Positions 35,755 through 48,829 are shown, counted from the stretch's first letter. The stretch is DNA of 64,000 bases from Raphanus sativus (GCF_000801105.2 NC_079515.1:4650001-4714000), one strand, 5' to 3'. Numbers and translations are program-made. Notes: a model not told the origin generated them from the sequence alone.

Positions 35755-36021
35755 TCTGGGATTGAAAACCCTAAAGACTAAAGAGAGGTTTGTTGTTCCC
35801 TTCCCTTCTTTCTCCTCAGATCCCACCCCACGAAACTAAATTTGATTTGACATATCTCTCCACTGATTCTCTTTTAGTTATTTATTAAATTAATAATTAT
35901 CTTTCTTATCATTGGATAATAAAGTTGTGACCTTTTTTTTATTACATTACATAATAACTGAATAAAAACACCGAAGCTAACGAAAGAAACCGAACAAAGC
36001 TCCCTCCTTTGACTTTCAGCT

Positions 36022-36528
36022 TCAGTATTTCAACGGAAGAGTAACTTCCTCGATGATCTTGTTGTCTGATTGCAAAGCCTTTAGCTTTGTCGGGCCTTTT
36101 AAACTCTTTGAGCATTGGTTCCTTGTTAGTTTGTTTGTTTGTTCAACACCCTCACTTGCTAGTTGCTGCAGCCACAACAGACTAATTTCTCATAAATCAG
36201 GCAAGAATATCAGATAAGTAGACAAAACACAACTTATTATTACTGAAAGAAAAGAGAAGAGAGCAAGGTGTGGAACCTTGTTGTGGATGACTTCAGATAC
36301 ATTTTGGGACCCAACATATATAACACAGGACGTGTGACCATTTGGCTTCTTTCTGAGGAAAAGTTTAGAAGACTGAGCATTGGTGTTATGAAACACGAAG
36401 CCCTTCAGCATCTCTGTTTGCAGAGGAAGGAACTTGGAAGCAATGGCTTCAGTTTTGTCGTCGACAAGAGTGTTGTGTCTCTTGGGACATTTTAAAGAAT
36501 CATTCGGACAGCTTTCTGTGGATCTCAT
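36022..36528 (-). CDS. Unrecognised two-exon gene, 131 residues
   Basis: Exon 1 is 36528..36277 (84 codons from MRSTESCPNDSLKCPKRH). The intron 36276..36166 has a GTTCCACACC donor and GTGGCTGCAG acceptor, phase 0. Exon 2 is 36165..36022 (47 codons and TGA). The joined protein has natural composition: a Cys-containing N-terminus (CPNDSLKCPKRH), a central segment FVFHNTNAQSSKLFLRKKPN, and a Lys-rich tail ending VTLPLKY. I recognise no domain, signal peptide or membrane segment. The gene lies between HUA1 and AGC1.5. The first Met of the frame (36579) would add 17 residues. It may be a lineage-specific gene or a remnant of a longer one. Confidence 0.5.
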
Positions 36529-36821
36529 TTTACAAATGTTTCCATATTTATATAAACCATCAAATCTGATGTTATTCAAAAGCTACTGATTCGGTTAAAA
36601 AAACATTTAAATGAAAGGATTTTGTATATATATACTTTACTAAAAAAACATTAGCTTTGTAAATTTTTGAGCTAAACGAAAGGTTCAAATGTTATTCTCA
36701 ATCTCTTTTTAAGCTAACACTTCTTTGTCTTCCACTTTACAAATCACAATCTGTATTCATCAAAAAAGAATATGAACAATAAAAAAACATATCGTTATAG
36801 AGTATATTACTTGTATTAGTT

Positions 36822-39137
36822 CTAAAAGTACTCGAAGTCTACATAAGCAGTATCATCAGTTGGAGTGGCGGGACCAGCAGCACAAGCAACCTGAGCATCA
36901 TGCTTAGCTGAGTTATACTGATCACCACCACCTCCATATCCCTTGGACTTCCCTCTCGCAGCGGTCAACGGTCCCAAGTCAACAGGGTCAGGAATATGAG
37001 GCGGAGAGGCGCTACGCACCAGAGCCCAGTTCACACCTTCAAAGAAAGGATGCTGCTTTATCTCCGTAGCTCCCCTCGTGTAAGCGATTCTTCTATGAGG
37101 ATCTTTCGCTAACAGGCCGCGGATGAGATCACGCGCCGCCGAGCTCACGTGAGGGGTGTCAGGGAACTTCAGTGGCTTGCCCACCACGTTTTGTAGCGTG
37201 GCTCTGTTGCCCTGACCTTTGAACGGTGTCATCCCGTGTAAGAGCTCGTATAGGAAGATCCCGAACGTCCACCAGTCCACAGCACTCCCGTGTCCCTCTC
37301 CGCGTATGATCTCTGGAGCTAGGTACTCGTGTGTACCCACAAAGGACATTGAACGCACGTCCGTTGGCTCTGCCATCAGCTCTGGCATGGAGAGGCCGCC
37401 TAGGCCGGAGTCGGATTTGGCTTTACGGGTTTTCTTGGAAGGGAGGAGGCGTGGGAGGAAGGCTGCGGGATGCATGCAGCCGTTGACGGCGAACTCTTCG
37501 TTGAGGATGGCATTTCCAGTGCTGCAGACTGAGGTGGACTTGACGAGTGTGGGGTTGAAGGTGCAACGGAGGGAGAGGTCGAAGTCGGAAAGCATTATGT
37601 GGCCTTCGTCACGGACTAGGATGTTCTCTGGCTTCAAGTCTCTGTACACAACCCCCAGCATGTGTAGATACTCCAACGCCAACAACACTTCAGAAGTGTA
37701 GAACCTGTCAAAGAAGCTCATCAGAGAAAAAGACAATAAGTAAGCCACAAACACCAAATGTTGGGTATTCAGGTTTACGGATCAGAGAGCAAGGTCAGGT
37801 TAGTCGGGTTTCGGGTATTTGGATTAGGGTGTTTAAGACCCGTTTATGAACTGAACAATTTTAGACCGCATTAATTTGGGTAGTTTCAAGTTTTGATTTG
37901 GTTTCTATTTGTTTTATAAAGCCGGAAATAGAATCGAATTAAAAAATGGTTTGGATTTGGTTTGGGTTTAAAACTAAAATATCGATAAATAACCAAAAAC
38001 CTAAATTAAATCAAAAACTCAAAATATACAATTCATTTTTGGAACAAAATTTTCGTTGTAAATTATTTTTTATATAGTTATTTTAAATTTAAAATTTACT
38101 AATATCTTCATTATATCTATTCGGTTTTCGATTTGCTTCGGTTCAAGTGCGATTTTTTGAGTTTAAAGAAACAGGAACCGTTCATGAGTATTTGTAAATT
38201 TTGGTCTGGTTTCGTTTTTTTTTTGTTTGGTTTCGGTTCAATATCTGGTTTCGGATAACATGCACAAGACTACTCCAAATAGATGGTATGTTTTGTCTCA
38301 CCTTGCAGCTTCTTCAGTGAAACGCCTGTTGGGCTGCTTCTGTCTAAGAGAATGGAGATTCCCCCCGCTGCAGAACTCCATGACCAAGCAGTAGAACTTC
38401 TCAGTCTCGAAGTAAGAATATAACGTCGGCAAGAAGGGATGATCAAGCAGAGATAGGATCTCTCTTTCTGTCTGAGCCCTAAGCAACTTATTTCTACTAA
38501 TCAACGAAGCCTTATCCATCACCTTCATGGCGAAAACCGCATTGGTCCCTTGTAGGTCAGCGAGATAGACACTGCCTATGTCCCCATACCCTAGACGTTT
38601 CAGAAGCCTGAAGCTGTCTAGACCTATTTGAGGACCTCTTGAAGTGACTGAGTTGATAGCCTCCCACCTCACGTCTCCTCCCGTGTGAGGCTTGAAAGGT
38701 GTAACTGATGGGCCCACCGAGTTATCACCATAGCCATAATCTCCATTCTGTCTGGGGGCTCTCTTGCTGTCTGGAGAGTTTTTGCTGTGGTGGTTATGAG
38801 CTCTGGCGCTTGGGGATTGTGTTTCAGGTGTTGTTAAAGGAACAATCTTCTTGGGATCATAATAAAGATTTTTAAGAGCATTTTTCTTGGCTTCTAAGCT
38901 ATCACTCTCGTTGGTTCCTCTGGCTGAGGAAGGAGGTTCAAGAGACTTTGAGGGTTGATGTCTGACGAGAGGATCCATCTTCTTGAGATCAAAATGAGGG
39001 TTCCTTGGAACATTGTCTCCTAGTTTAAGCGAAAATGAAGAGGCTTGTATGTTGTTTGGTCTAGGCGACTTAGGTTTTACGGTTGGATCTATATCATTAG
39101 AGTTAGCTGTTGTGTTCTTATTGGAAGCTAAGTCCAT
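36822..39137 (-). CDS. AGC1.5: AGC VIII protein kinase
   Basis: Two exons on the minus strand (39137..38302 and 37704..36822) give 572 residues. A long non-catalytic N-terminus (about 1-185) precedes the kinase domain: [13 protein letters not shown] glycine loop, FAMKVMDK lysine, YRDLKPEN catalytic loop (Asp at about 301), SDFDLS in place of DFG, and a long insertion before [14 protein letters not shown] and the activation-loop insertion define plant AGC group VIII kinases. The C-terminal tail ends in the PDK1-interacting FxxF-type motif (VDFEYF). The Arabidopsis homologue AGC1.5 (At3g12690) acts in pollen-tube growth, where it phosphorylates RopGEFs. The 597-bp intron holds degenerate CGGGTTTCGG-type repeat sequence (about 37760..38270). 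Confidence 0.94.
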
Positions 39138-39741
39138 GTCTCCTGGCTTGTGTTGATTCTTTTGGCTCTTATAAAGTAGCTCTCACCTGCGACATCAATG
39201 GAATTCAAATTAAGAAGATGCTTATTCAAAAGACAGACAAAAATAATGTGTTGGGATGATCAGACGCTTACTTGATGATTTAAAAGACAAGCTGAGGAGA
39301 AATCAAACCATGTCAAACTGAAGAAACTGCCACCAGTAACCAACGAACAATATACAAAGTAAGAGAGATTATAATGCGTCACATAAACAGATATAATAAC
39401 ACGGAAAAATGTTTCAAGAAATCAAGAATGCAGACCATGTTTAAATGTCCGTGGCATAAGTGTAGTTCAGAGGATACGAATCACAAAATCATCTAAACAA
39501 AACCAGTTGTTATAATAATATGTTAAAGATTCCAACCCAAAAGAAAAAAAAAAAAGGGAAGAAGGAGACTTTGATTGGCTTGTCTTTTGTAAAAGGTTGG
39601 TTTATTCCCTTAATAGTGTCTTGACCTGGGAAAGCAGAGAGAGAGGAAGAGACATGAGGAGATGCAGAAGAGATGGAGCGAGTGAAATGTTCTTTGCCTC
39701 TCATCTCTCAACCCATCATTTTTGCCGTTAATTCCTGTCTC

Positions 39742-39789
<48 letters not shown>

Positions 39790-40398
39790 TGTCTAAATTA
39801 ATCATTTTTCCAATCACCTAAAATGGTTCATTGACACTGACATATCTTAACAAGATATAGTTTACAATAATTAAAATGTGTAATAGTAAAGCTCGCCTGG
39901 TCATCACTCATCACTCATCAGACATATTCCTCATCTTCTCCTTCATCTCCTTCATCTATTAGTCTGTCCTCTTGTCTCTTTGTCTCCCTCTCTCTCTGTC
40001 CCTAACCAATGGAGATAATTACTTTATCAACCAGCAATCTTTCCCAGTGGATATTCTTCTGGACGGCGTCCAAGTCGCCGTTGCAACGGTCATAGAAAAA
40101 GAAGCCAAAAGTACCGAAGTTGCGGGAAAAGAAACTGACGGGAGAATTTAGAAACATGTTGTTGTATTTGGGATTGGGCTTGTAGCTTTGTAAATTTGAT
40201 ATGTTTACCAACAGTTGATATGGGCTTATTTCGTCAGGCCTATTATAGCTCTAATCAACAAAAGCCCATAACAAATTTTGAGTCCATTCTAATATTGTTG
40301 GCCAGTTTTCAAGCTATGTGAATACTTTGTTTTTGTTTAGCTAGAGACTACCATACTTTGTTCTTTCGGTCTTTCCTATATTTTTTTAATTTCTTGTC
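39138..40398. other. AGC1.5 upstream region up to the copia insertion
   Basis: Leader and promoter of AGC1.5, with a possible 5'-UTR intron near 39188..39270. A (CT)n microsatellite lies at 39745..39785. No other gene is seen. Confidence 0.4.
39745..39785. repeat. (CT)n microsatellite
   Basis: About 20 CT dinucleotides in the AGC1.5 upstream region (GA repeats in the gene's sense). Confidence 0.95.
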
Positions 40399-40543
40399 TA
40401 TTACGTATAATAAGTGTCTCATATACTTGTATAGATACTAGGAGACACGTGTACACTTGTATAAATACTCCTCTTGTACATGACTTCATTAATCTATTCA
40501 GTACAGTTTAAGTTTCTCGTGCTCTCTTCTCGTTATCTTGATA
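40399..40543 (+). repeat. Copia 5' LTR
   Basis: 145 bp with a TATA-like TATAAATAC stretch (about 40461), which probably drives transcription. Followed directly by the tRNA primer-binding site. Confidence 0.9.
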
Positions 40544-40875
40544 TGGTATCAGAGCATAACAAACTTTCTTCCGCCATTTTTCCTTGAATCTGAGCTTCGA
40601 ATCACATCATGAGTGCTTCGATCTCTTCTCTGATTCTCGATTTCATCATCGTCATCCTCACTCGTGTACTGGATCTTATCACCGTTATCTACTTCGTCGT
40701 CGTTCTCCGATTTGCGTCCTTTTGAGCTTCGATTTCTTTCGTTCGAGCTCCGATTCACTTCGTGTCGACTCTGTTTGTTGCTTATCGTCTCCGATTCACC
40801 TTTCTTCTTCAGCTTCTCCTTGAAGATTACTTCGGAATCTTGTTTCGATTCTGTTTCGTTCCTTCTCTTCTGGCG

Positions 40876-43800
40876 ATGGCGTCTCCGTCTGATTCGCGTC
40901 CGCTTGTTGATCAATACGAGAATCCCTATTATCTCCACAACTCCGATCATGCTGGATTGGCTCTCGTTACTGATCGCTTGGTTTCTGGTTCTGACTTTCA
41001 TGCTTGGCGTCGATCTGTTCGTATGGCGCTGAACGTCCGCAACAAATTAGGGTTCATCGACGGTACTATCTTGAAACCTCCTCTTAATCATAAAGATTCT
41101 GGTGCTTGGTCCAGGTGTAACGACATGGTATCTACTTGGTTGATGAATTCTGTATCGAAAAAGATCGGTCAAAGCTTGCTGTTCATGTCTAGTGCTGAGC
41201 ATATTTGGAAGAATCTGATGATTCGTTTTAAGCAAGACGATGCTCCACGTGTGTTTGAGATTGAGCAACGTCTAAGCACGATTCAGCAAGGCTCCATGGA
41301 TATCAGTACTTACTACACTGAACTTGTTACACTTTGGGAAGAGTATCAAAACTATGTAGATCTCCCAGTGTGTACTTGTGGTAAGTGCGAGTGCAATGCT
41401 GCTTTATCTTGGGAGAAATTGCAGCAACGAAGCCGTGTCACCAAGTTTCTGATGGGTTTGAATGAAGCTTTTGAAGCTACTCGTCGTCATATCCTAATGA
41501 TGAAGCCTATTCCTTCAATGGAAGAAGTCTTCAATATGGTTACTCAAGACGAACGACAGAAGAGTCTCAAGCCTACTACTCGTGTTGATAATGTTGTTTT
41601 TCAGAATTCTACTGAATCTGAGTCTGCTGTTTATACTGGTTCTTCTGAGAATGCGGCTTGTGCAGCTGTGAACAACAACTATCGTTCACGTCCACGTCCT
41701 ATCTGTACTCACTGTGGCATTGCTGGTCACATCGTTCAGAAGTGTTTTAAGCTGCATGGCTATCCTCCTGGACATCGTTTCTACAACAACAACAATTCTC
41801 AGAAGTCTGCTCAATCTGGATCAATTCAACCTCCCAAGCCTGCTCAGTCGTATTCTAAGCCTAACAGCGTTGCTAATGTTACTGTTGCTTCCTCGACTCC
41901 TTCTCCAATGGCTTTGGATTTGAGTTCTTTTCGTCCAGATCAAGTGCAGAATCTCATCCAGCAGTTGCAGTCACATGTTCGTATTGCTGACAATGCACCT
42001 ACTCAATCTCTCGTGAATGCTTCTATTACAGAAACTGGTTTCATAGCTGCTGAATCTTCCAGTGGTACTGTCCCCTTTCCTTCTCTCAGTCTTCGATATG
42101 AAAATTTCTCTTTAACCTTTCAACATCAAACCCTTTCTTCTCTTTCAACCCATTTACCCATTGGTTCTTGGATAATTGATAGTGGTGCAACTACACATGT
42201 TTGTTCTGACTTGGCTTTGTTCAGTTCGGTTTCACTTGTTACAGGAGTCACGGTTTCCCTCCCAAATGGAATGAAGGAACCGATAACCCATACTGGAACC
42301 ATTCATTTGTCTGATTCTTTGATTTTGACTAATGTTTTACATGTTCCTTCTTTCCGTTTTAACCTCATTAGTGTGAGTAGTTTGTTACATCATGATAAAC
42401 ACTCTGCTCATTTCTATTCTGATTCTTGTCAAATTCAGGAGCATACTCAGGGTTTGATGATTGGTAGAGGTTCTGTCATTCACAATTTGTACATCCTCGA
42501 TCAACGTTTTACTTCTCCTGCTGTGAACTTCTGTGGATCCTTGAAGGTCGATGGTTCTCTTTGGCATCATCGCCTTGGGCATCCATCTTCTGCCAAGTTA
42601 CAACATATGTCTGATGATCTCTCGTTAGATAAGTCGTCTCTACATAATATTCCTCATTGTACCGTGTGTCCTTTAGCTAAGCAGCGTAGACTTCCTTTTC
42701 CTCATCAGAATAATATGTCTAAGGAACCATTTGATCTTATTCATTTAGATATATGGGGTCCTTTTAATACTGAGTCTGTTGAAGGGTATAGATATTTTTT
42801 TACAATTGTTGATGACAATACTCGTGTAACATGGATTTATATGTTGAAATCAAAAAGTGATGTTTCTCTTATCATGCCTTCTTTTGTTAAGCTTGTTCGT
42901 ACTCAATACAAAGCAAATATTAAAATGATTCGCAGTGATAATGCTCCTGAACTGGCTTTCTCAAATTTGATTCGTGAATATGGTATTGTTCATCAGTTTT
43001 CTTGTGCTTACACGCCTCAACAGAATTCTGTTGTTGAGCGTAAGCACCAACACCTTTTAAATGTCGCAAGAGCCTTTATGTTTCAATCAAGTGTTCCAAT
43101 TCAATATTGGAGTGACTGTGTTCTTGCTGCTGTTTTCGTGATCAACCGTACTCCATCTTTGGTGCTTGGTAAGGTTTCTCCTTATGAGAAACTAACTGGT
43201 AAGAAACCTGAATATGACTTTCTTCGTTCATTTGGTTGCTTATGTTATGCTTCCACTCTTCAAAAAGATCGCACAAAATTCACTCCTCGAGCTTCTGCTT
43301 GTGTTTTTCTAGGTTACCCTTCAGGTCTCAAAGGTTATAAGCTTCTTGATCTTGATACTAATGATGTGTTCATCTCTCGAAATGTTGTCTTTCATGAACT
43401 AGAGTATCCATACAAGAGCATTCCTTCTGATTCTCAACCTGATAGTTTGTTTACCAAGTCTATCTTGCCTTTGCTTGTGCCTGTTGCTATTGATAATCAT
43501 GTTCATAATCATTCCCCTGCATCGTCCTCATTGGTTCCAAGTATTCCTTTGGTACCTGAGACTGTGACTTCTGCACCAAATGTGATCTCACTGGACACTG
43601 CTAGGCCTCGACGAACAGGTAAAGCTCCCACTTATCTTTCTGATTATCATTGTTCCCTCGTTTCCATGGATACTGCTTTACAAAATCACACTATTGCCCA
43701 TATCACTTCTTCTTCCTCTTCATCTCCACTTTATCCTCTTTCTTCTGTCCTGACCTATGATAACCTTTCCTATTCTTTCAAAGATGCTGTTCTTACCTGT

Positions 43801-45384
43801 TCCTTGGAGACAGTACCAACATCTTTTAAGCAAGCTGTGAAATCAAAGAACTGGACTAAAGCTATGAACGTGGAGTTTGATGGGATGACAAGCAACAATA
43901 CTTACACTGTGGTTTCCTTGCCTCCCGGGAAGAATGTCGTGGGTTGTCGTTGGATATATACCATCAAGTATAATGCCGATGGCACTATAGAGAGATTCAA
44001 GGCACGTCTTGTAGCCAAAGGCTACACTCAGCAGGAAGGGCTTGATTTCACTGATACGTTCTCCCCTGTAGCCAAGATGACGAGTGTGAAGCTTATCCTC
44101 GGTCTTGCGGCTGCACTTGGTTGGAGTTTGGATCAAATGGATGTCACTAATGCCTTCTTGCATAGTGACCTTGATGAAGAAATCTACATGAGTTTACCTT
44201 TGGGTTATACTCCTGCTCCTGGTGAAGTTCTTCCTCCAAATCCTGTGTGCAAGCTCAACAAGTCCATTTATGGACTTAAACAGGCATCCAGACAATGGTA
44301 TAATTGCTTTTCGTCTGTGTTGCTTTCTGATGGCTTCTCTCCATCTCCTGGAGATAATTCTCTCTTTGTAAAAGTCAATGGATCTTCGTTCATTGCGTTG
44401 CTGGTTTATGTCGATGATATTTTAATCGCAATCAATGATCAAGACGCTGTTCTAGCGGTTAAAGCTTTGCTGCATAAGTCTTTTAAGATCAAAGACTTAG
44501 GTCCAGCTCGCTTCTTCCTTGGTTTGGAGATTGCACGGAACTCAACTGGTATTGCAGTCTCACAGAGAAAATATGCTCTTGATCTACTAGCAGACACTGG
44601 ATTACTAGCTTCTAAACCGTGTGCTGTGCCTATGGATCCTTCTTTTCCTTTGAGCTCAACGACAGGTGAACTTCTTCTTGATGCAACTTCTTACCGAGAG
44701 CTGATTGGGCGTCTTCTGTATCTTACCATCACTCGGCCCGATATTACGTATGCTGTTCATCGTCTCAGTCAGTACTTATCAGCTCCAACGGATGCTCATT
44801 ATCGTGCTGCTCAACGTATCTTACGATATTTGAAGTCCAACCCTGGTCAAGGTCTCTTTTATGCCACTGATTCAGAGACGTGTCTCAATGCATTTGTGGA
44901 TGCTGATTGGGCGTCTTGTCCAGATACCCGTCGCTCTGTTACGGGATTCTGTGTCTACCTTGGCAAATCCTTGATTAGTTGGAAGTGCAAGAAACAACAT
45001 ACTGTCAGCAGAAGTAGCACTGAAGCTGAGTATCGAAGTATGGCATTGGCGACATGTGAACTCATCTGGTTGCAGCAACTTCTAACCGACTTGAAGATTA
45101 AAGTTCAGCACACTGCAAAGATGTTCTGTGACAACAAGTCTGCGATTCACATTGCCACCAATCCCGTCTTCCATGAACGCACGAAACACATAGAGATTGA
45201 TTGCCACACTACTCGAGATCAAGTCAAGCGTGGATTTATCAAGCTCATTCATGTGGTTAGTGCAGATAATCATGCCGATATCTTCACCAAACCTCTTCAT
45301 CCTACACCGTTTCACTCCATACTCTGTCGCATGTCTGTTTCAAGCCTCTTTTCACCATCTCTGTCTTCAGTTCCAGAGGCTTGA
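40876..45384 (+). CDS. Copia gag-pol polyprotein
   Basis: 1502 residues from [20 protein letters not shown]; an in-frame upstream Met at 40762 lies in the leader and is less likely. In order: a gag region of the UBN2 type (ending near KPTTRVDN), zinc knuckle [14 protein letters not shown], aspartic protease [15 protein letters not shown]-pre-integrase ([14 protein letters not shown]), integrase core with DIWGPF, RSDNAPE and [12 protein letters not shown], reverse transcriptase ([26 protein letters not shown] and the catalytic [11 protein letters not shown]), and RNase H ([42 protein letters not shown]). The order integrase before RT is copia-type. No stop or frameshift is present, so the element may still be competent. 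Confidence 0.95.
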   Translation: MASPSDSRPLVDQYENPYYLHNSDHAGLALVTDRLVSGSDFHAWRRSVRMALNVRNKLGFIDGTILKPPLNHKDSGAWSRCNDMVSTWLMNSVSKKIGQSLLFMSSAEHIWKNLMIRFKQDDAPRVFEIEQRLSTIQQGSMDISTYYTELVTLWEEYQNYVDLPVCTCGKCECNAALSWEKLQQRSRVTKFLMGLNEAFEATRRHILMMKPIPSMEEVFNMVTQDERQKSLKPTTRVDNVVFQNSTESESAVYTGSSENAACAAVNNNYRSRPRPICTHCGIAGHIVQKCFKLHGYPPGHRFYNNNNSQKSAQSGSIQPPKPAQSYSKPNSVANVTVASSTPSPMALDLSSFRPDQVQNLIQQLQSHVRIADNAPTQSLVNASITETGFIAAESSSGTVPFPSLSLRYENFSLTFQHQTLSSLSTHLPIGSWIIDSGATTHVCSDLALFSSVSLVTGVTVSLPNGMKEPITHTGTIHLSDSLILTNVLHVPSFRFNLISVSSLLHHDKHSAHFYSDSCQIQEHTQGLMIGRGSVIHNLYILDQRFTSPAVNFCGSLKVDGSLWHHRLGHPSSAKLQHMSDDLSLDKSSLHNIPHCTVCPLAKQRRLPFPHQNNMSKEPFDLIHLDIWGPFNTESVEGYRYFFTIVDDNTRVTWIYMLKSKSDVSLIMPSFVKLVRTQYKANIKMIRSDNAPELAFSNLIREYGIVHQFSCAYTPQQNSVVERKHQHLLNVARAFMFQSSVPIQYWSDCVLAAVFVINRTPSLVLGKVSPYEKLTGKKPEYDFLRSFGCLCYASTLQKDRTKFTPRASACVFLGYPSGLKGYKLLDLDTNDVFISRNVVFHELEYPYKSIPSDSQPDSLFTKSILPLLVPVAIDNHVHNHSPASSSLVPSIPLVPETVTSAPNVISLDTARPRRTGKAPTYLSDYHCSLVSMDTALQNHTIAHITSSSSSSPLYPLSSVLTYDNLSYSFKDAVLTCSLETVPTSFKQAVKSKNWTKAMNVEFDGMTSNNTYTVVSLPPGKNVVGCRWIYTIKYNADGTIERFKARLVAKGYTQQEGLDFTDTFSPVAKMTSVKLILGLAAALGWSLDQMDVTNAFLHSDLDEEIYMSLPLGYTPAPGEVLPPNPVCKLNKSIYGLKQASRQWYNCFSSVLLSDGFSPSPGDNSLFVKVNGSSFIALLVYVDDILIAINDQDAVLAVKALLHKSFKIKDLGPARFFLGLEIARNSTGIAVSQRKYALDLLADTGLLASKPCAVPMDPSFPLSSTTGELLLDATSYRELIGRLLYLTITRPDITYAVHRLSQYLSAPTDAHYRAAQRILRYLKSNPGQGLFYATDSETCLNAFVDADWASCPDTRRSVTGFCVYLGKSLISWKCKKQHTVSRSSTEAEYRSMALATCELIWLQQLLTDLKIKVQHTAKMFCDNKSAIHIATNPVFHERTKHIEIDCHTTRDQVKRGFIKLIHVVSADNHADIFTKPLHPTPFHSILCRMSVSSLFSPSLSSVPEA

Positions 45385-45392
45385 GGGGGGTA

Positions 45393-45537
45393 TATTACGT
45401 ATAATAAGTGTCTCATATACTTGTATAGATACTAGGAGACACGTGTACACTTGTATAAATACTCCTCTTGTACATGACTTCATTAATCTATTCAGTACAG
45501 TTTAAGTTTCTCGTGCTCTCTTCTCGTTATTTTGATA
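45393..45537 (+). repeat. Copia 3' LTR
   Basis: 145 bp, identical to the 5' LTR except one C/T change near its end. Two extra bases (TA, 45391..45392) lie between the purine tract and the LTR start. Confidence 0.9.
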
Positions 45538-45814
45538 TTGTCAAAATAAAAATCTTGTTAACCTTGTCAACTGGAATGAAAAGAAAGTTTTATTTTCTGA
45601 TACATTTTATCATTTATGTAAGCGAAATTGCATTGACATTAGAAAGTCACTTGAAAATCTACTGACACATGAAACTGATTAAGTGGACCGTTTTCCAAAT
45701 TACATGATGATGAGTGTAAGGAATTATATGATGATGAGTGGAAAGAATAGAAATATGAGGTGTGTTTGTGAATATAGGTCAAAGAGATAAACACAAACGA
45801 AACAATTATAAGAT

Positions 45815-46425
45815 AGATGACCCATTCGGGTATTTCTAAATTTCGGTTCGGGTTCGGTTCGGATCCTTGCGAGTTCGGTTCAGGTTCGGAAAACACATTT
45901 AAATTATTTTCAAAATTTTAAAATTCATTATATACTTTAAACTTCTCAAAATTTATAAATAAAATAATATATTACATGTAAATTTTAATAACATGTATCA
46001 AAGTACCAAATCTTAACAAATAAATTGGTTTGATTTAGATATTTGGATAAAAAATCAATACATATTTTATGTATTTTTGGTGTTTTGAGTATACTTTAAC
46101 TATTTAAACATATACTTTTGACTATTTGTATATATTTTCAAGTATTTTGGATAATTTAAAAATATTATATATATTTTAGATGCTTTTTAATATACATTCA
46201 ATCTACAAATAGTTAAAATATATATGTATATTAATTTATTTCGGATACATTCGGGTACCCAAAATATTTCGGTTTGGATCGGGTTCGGTTTCAGTTTTTT
46301 AAATACCAAAAATTTGAACCCATTCGGATATTTAATTAATTTTGGTTCGGATTTGGTACTACTTTTCGGATCGAATTTGGTTCAGTCTTTCGAGTTCGGT
46401 TTTTTTGTCCAGTCCTAGATACGCA
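45815..46425. repeat. CCGAAC/TTCGGG-rich dispersed repeat, degenerate hAT-like
   Basis: Both ends are rich in TTCGGTTCGG motifs around an AT-rich centre, and the right end (GTCCAGTCCTA) resembles the inverted end of the 5984..6827 element. No clean target duplication was found. Non-coding. Confidence 0.5.
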
Positions 46426-48829
46426 GTTGCACTTGCATTTAAAAAATAAACAAATTAACTTGAAAGTTTGGTGATACAGTTTGACAAAAAAAAGTGATCA
46501 AGTTAAGTGGAATATTTTCCAAATTAAATGATGGTCCAAAGGAAGAGAAACGTGAGTTGTGTTCGTAATTAGCATACAAACAAATAGATAACCACAAGAC
46601 AAATAATTATAAGATATATGATCCGGAAACTAAGCAAACGGCGGGGAATGGATGATGTCATGATACCACTACACACATCCTCTTTCCTTGTGCCATACGG
46701 CCCATACGTTTACATATACATGTGTGTGTGTCCACGGTCCGCATACTTATATGATAATACACTACACTGAGGTTCCGAATGGGAAAAAAAATATTTAACA
46801 TCATTTATTTCAAATTTTTGCTTACTTATAACTGATGTAAAAGAATTTTACATCGCTTATATAAATAATTCTGAATGTAAAAGTGGTGATGTAAATAATT
46901 TGTATGACTGTATTATCAATTGATGTAATTTTTAAAAATATTTTCATCAATTGTTGTAAATAATATCAATATGTATCAGTTGTAAATAAATGACATTAAC
47001 AACTACATCGGTTCTTTTAAATGATGTTAATATTGACATCAATTAAAATAACTGATTTCAATTATTTATATCATTTATTAATAATTGATTTTAAATTAAT
47101 ATCTTATTTCCAAAAGTATTTTTAGTAATTATCAATTATAATTATTAATAAAATATTATTTTTGTACCGTATAATTTGTTTTTCTCTACTACAATACAAT
47201 AAATAATTTTTTGTCAGAAGATCAATTAAATACAATATTTTCCATTAACAATGTTTTACATTCTTTCAATGAAAATATAGTCTAAAAAGAAAAATAATAT
47301 AGAAAAATTTTAACAAACAAAACAAATTTCGAACAGAATTTGCTATGAAAACTTCTTTAATCAGGATTCGTGTTCTTCTTTTTCCTTATCCATATTTTCA
47401 TCAGCAATTTTTTTGTGGCAAAGCTGAATCCTTTATTAAAATTAAAAATCGGTTTTTAAATTCCGTTAAAAGTCTCATCGTTGAAAACTCCAGGTTAATC
47501 ATGATCTATGACCAACTTTACCGGTTAAAAAGCATACAAGGGTTCTTATCCCTATTTATTTTGTTATTTAGTATTTTTAGTAAATAATTAAATTTTCTTT
47601 TTTATATAATAAATTAAACAAAAAAAGTGGTTGACATCTGTAAAATAGAAATGTAAAGAAGTCACAATCAACTCTCTGCATTCAAGCCGTATCACTCTCT
47701 CACTTCCCTCTTTTATTTTTGTGAAATTGCATCATGTATACTAAACTTTTGCCTTAATTAAACTAACACCCTAAATCCTACACCATGATACATTCTTCCA
47801 TACACACCAAATTTATCTCATCATAGATATTTTGTTAATTTCATTTTTCTTTTTGGGTTTTAAACTACTTCACTTTTTATTTTTTTCTAATTTAAAAATT
47901 GCTTGATAGCCACCTTCATCCTATTGATTGAGGTGATCTAAGACTACATACAACTTATATTGAACATATAATACATATCGCTGTTTGAATTAAAGTGCAA
48001 TTATACTGGTAATCAAATAGGGACTATGTAGGCCAAAGCCATGCTAATTGCTCTACTCTACTTGCATATGGTTCTTTCGTTTAATTTTTCTTTCAATTGC
48101 TATAAGCCTATATCATGAATTAAGATAATGAATGCAACAGTGTAAGCCGTGCATGAAGTCCGTAGGGTTGTTATAAATTATTTGTCTTGTCGTCAACGTT
48201 GTAATTGTATAATTATTGCGTGCAAGCAAACTGGCAGTTTGAATTTCCCACTCCCTCCACTGTCTTTGTCATTCGTTACATATTGTCCGAAGCATTTAGG
48301 ATATTCTACTATATATATAATCTCAATATATAAGTTTGGTGATAACCGTTAAGAATATATATATATATATATTCCCATATGCATATATATAGACGAAACA
48401 AAATGATATGGGATGTAATCGGTTGACACAAGATGATGGGGATTATACTTTGATATTATTTGATGAACAAATATCAAATACCATATGAACTGAGAAAGAA
48501 TAATGGACAATAGACTTGTACTGTTGCTTGCATTGAAGTTTTAGCATCACAGTGTCTACGTATCCAACATAAGTTTGTCATATTTCGTGTCTCTATCTTA
48601 TAATTATATAGTTTTTGTTGGTGTAACTTTGGACTGATAATATAAATAAAATCTATATGACGTTTAGAGGAATCCAAGGGTTCAACAGCCAACCTCTCGT
48701 CAATTTGTGACTTCGGAAAAAGAGAAGAAACCCGACAAGTCAAATTAGCCCAAATGACTTGTTCTCTTAGAATTATTTATTATAGGTGTCTACTACCATT
48801 CTAAAAATAATCACCACATAGAATCATAG
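46426..48829. other. AT-rich intergenic DNA with GATGTAAA motif cluster
   Basis: No gene is supported. Between about 46820 and 47080 GATGTAA/TTACATC-type motifs recur on both strands, as in subterminal regions of CACTA-type transposons. No matching CACTA termini were established. TA-rich simple repeats lie near 48355. Confidence 0.35.

Larger units (their letters stand above)
40399..45537 (+). mobile_element. Full-length Ty1/copia LTR retrotransposon
   Basis: Two 145-bp LTRs (40399..40543 and 45393..45537) differ at a single base by my comparison. They are flanked by the 5-bp duplication TTGTC (40394..40398 and 45538..45542). The PBS TGGTATCAGAGC (40544..40555, initiator tRNA-Met) abuts the 5' LTR. 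A polypurine tract (GAGGGGGG, 45383..45390) precedes the 3' LTR. One uninterrupted gag-pol frame lies inside. The LTR termini are TATTAC...TTGATA, not the canonical TG...CA. Confidence 0.93.

Noticed and set aside
40549..41001. 150-codon minus-strand frame over the copia leader
   Set aside because: Antisense shadow of the TTC/TCG-rich retrotransposon 5' region, giving only Arg/Ser/Glu-rich low-complexity protein.
46740..47130. CACTA transposon suggested by CACTAC and GATGTAAA motifs
   Set aside because: Only one possible terminus (ACACTACACTG) was seen, with no inverted partner or 3-bp duplication found.
47345..47587. 80-codon plus-strand frame
   Set aside because: Phe/Leu/Ile-rich translation of AT-rich DNA without any domain or conserved context.
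48474..48743. 89-codon minus-strand frame next to the LTR element
   Set aside because: Composition looks random after the first residues, and no family resemblance or promoter context was seen.
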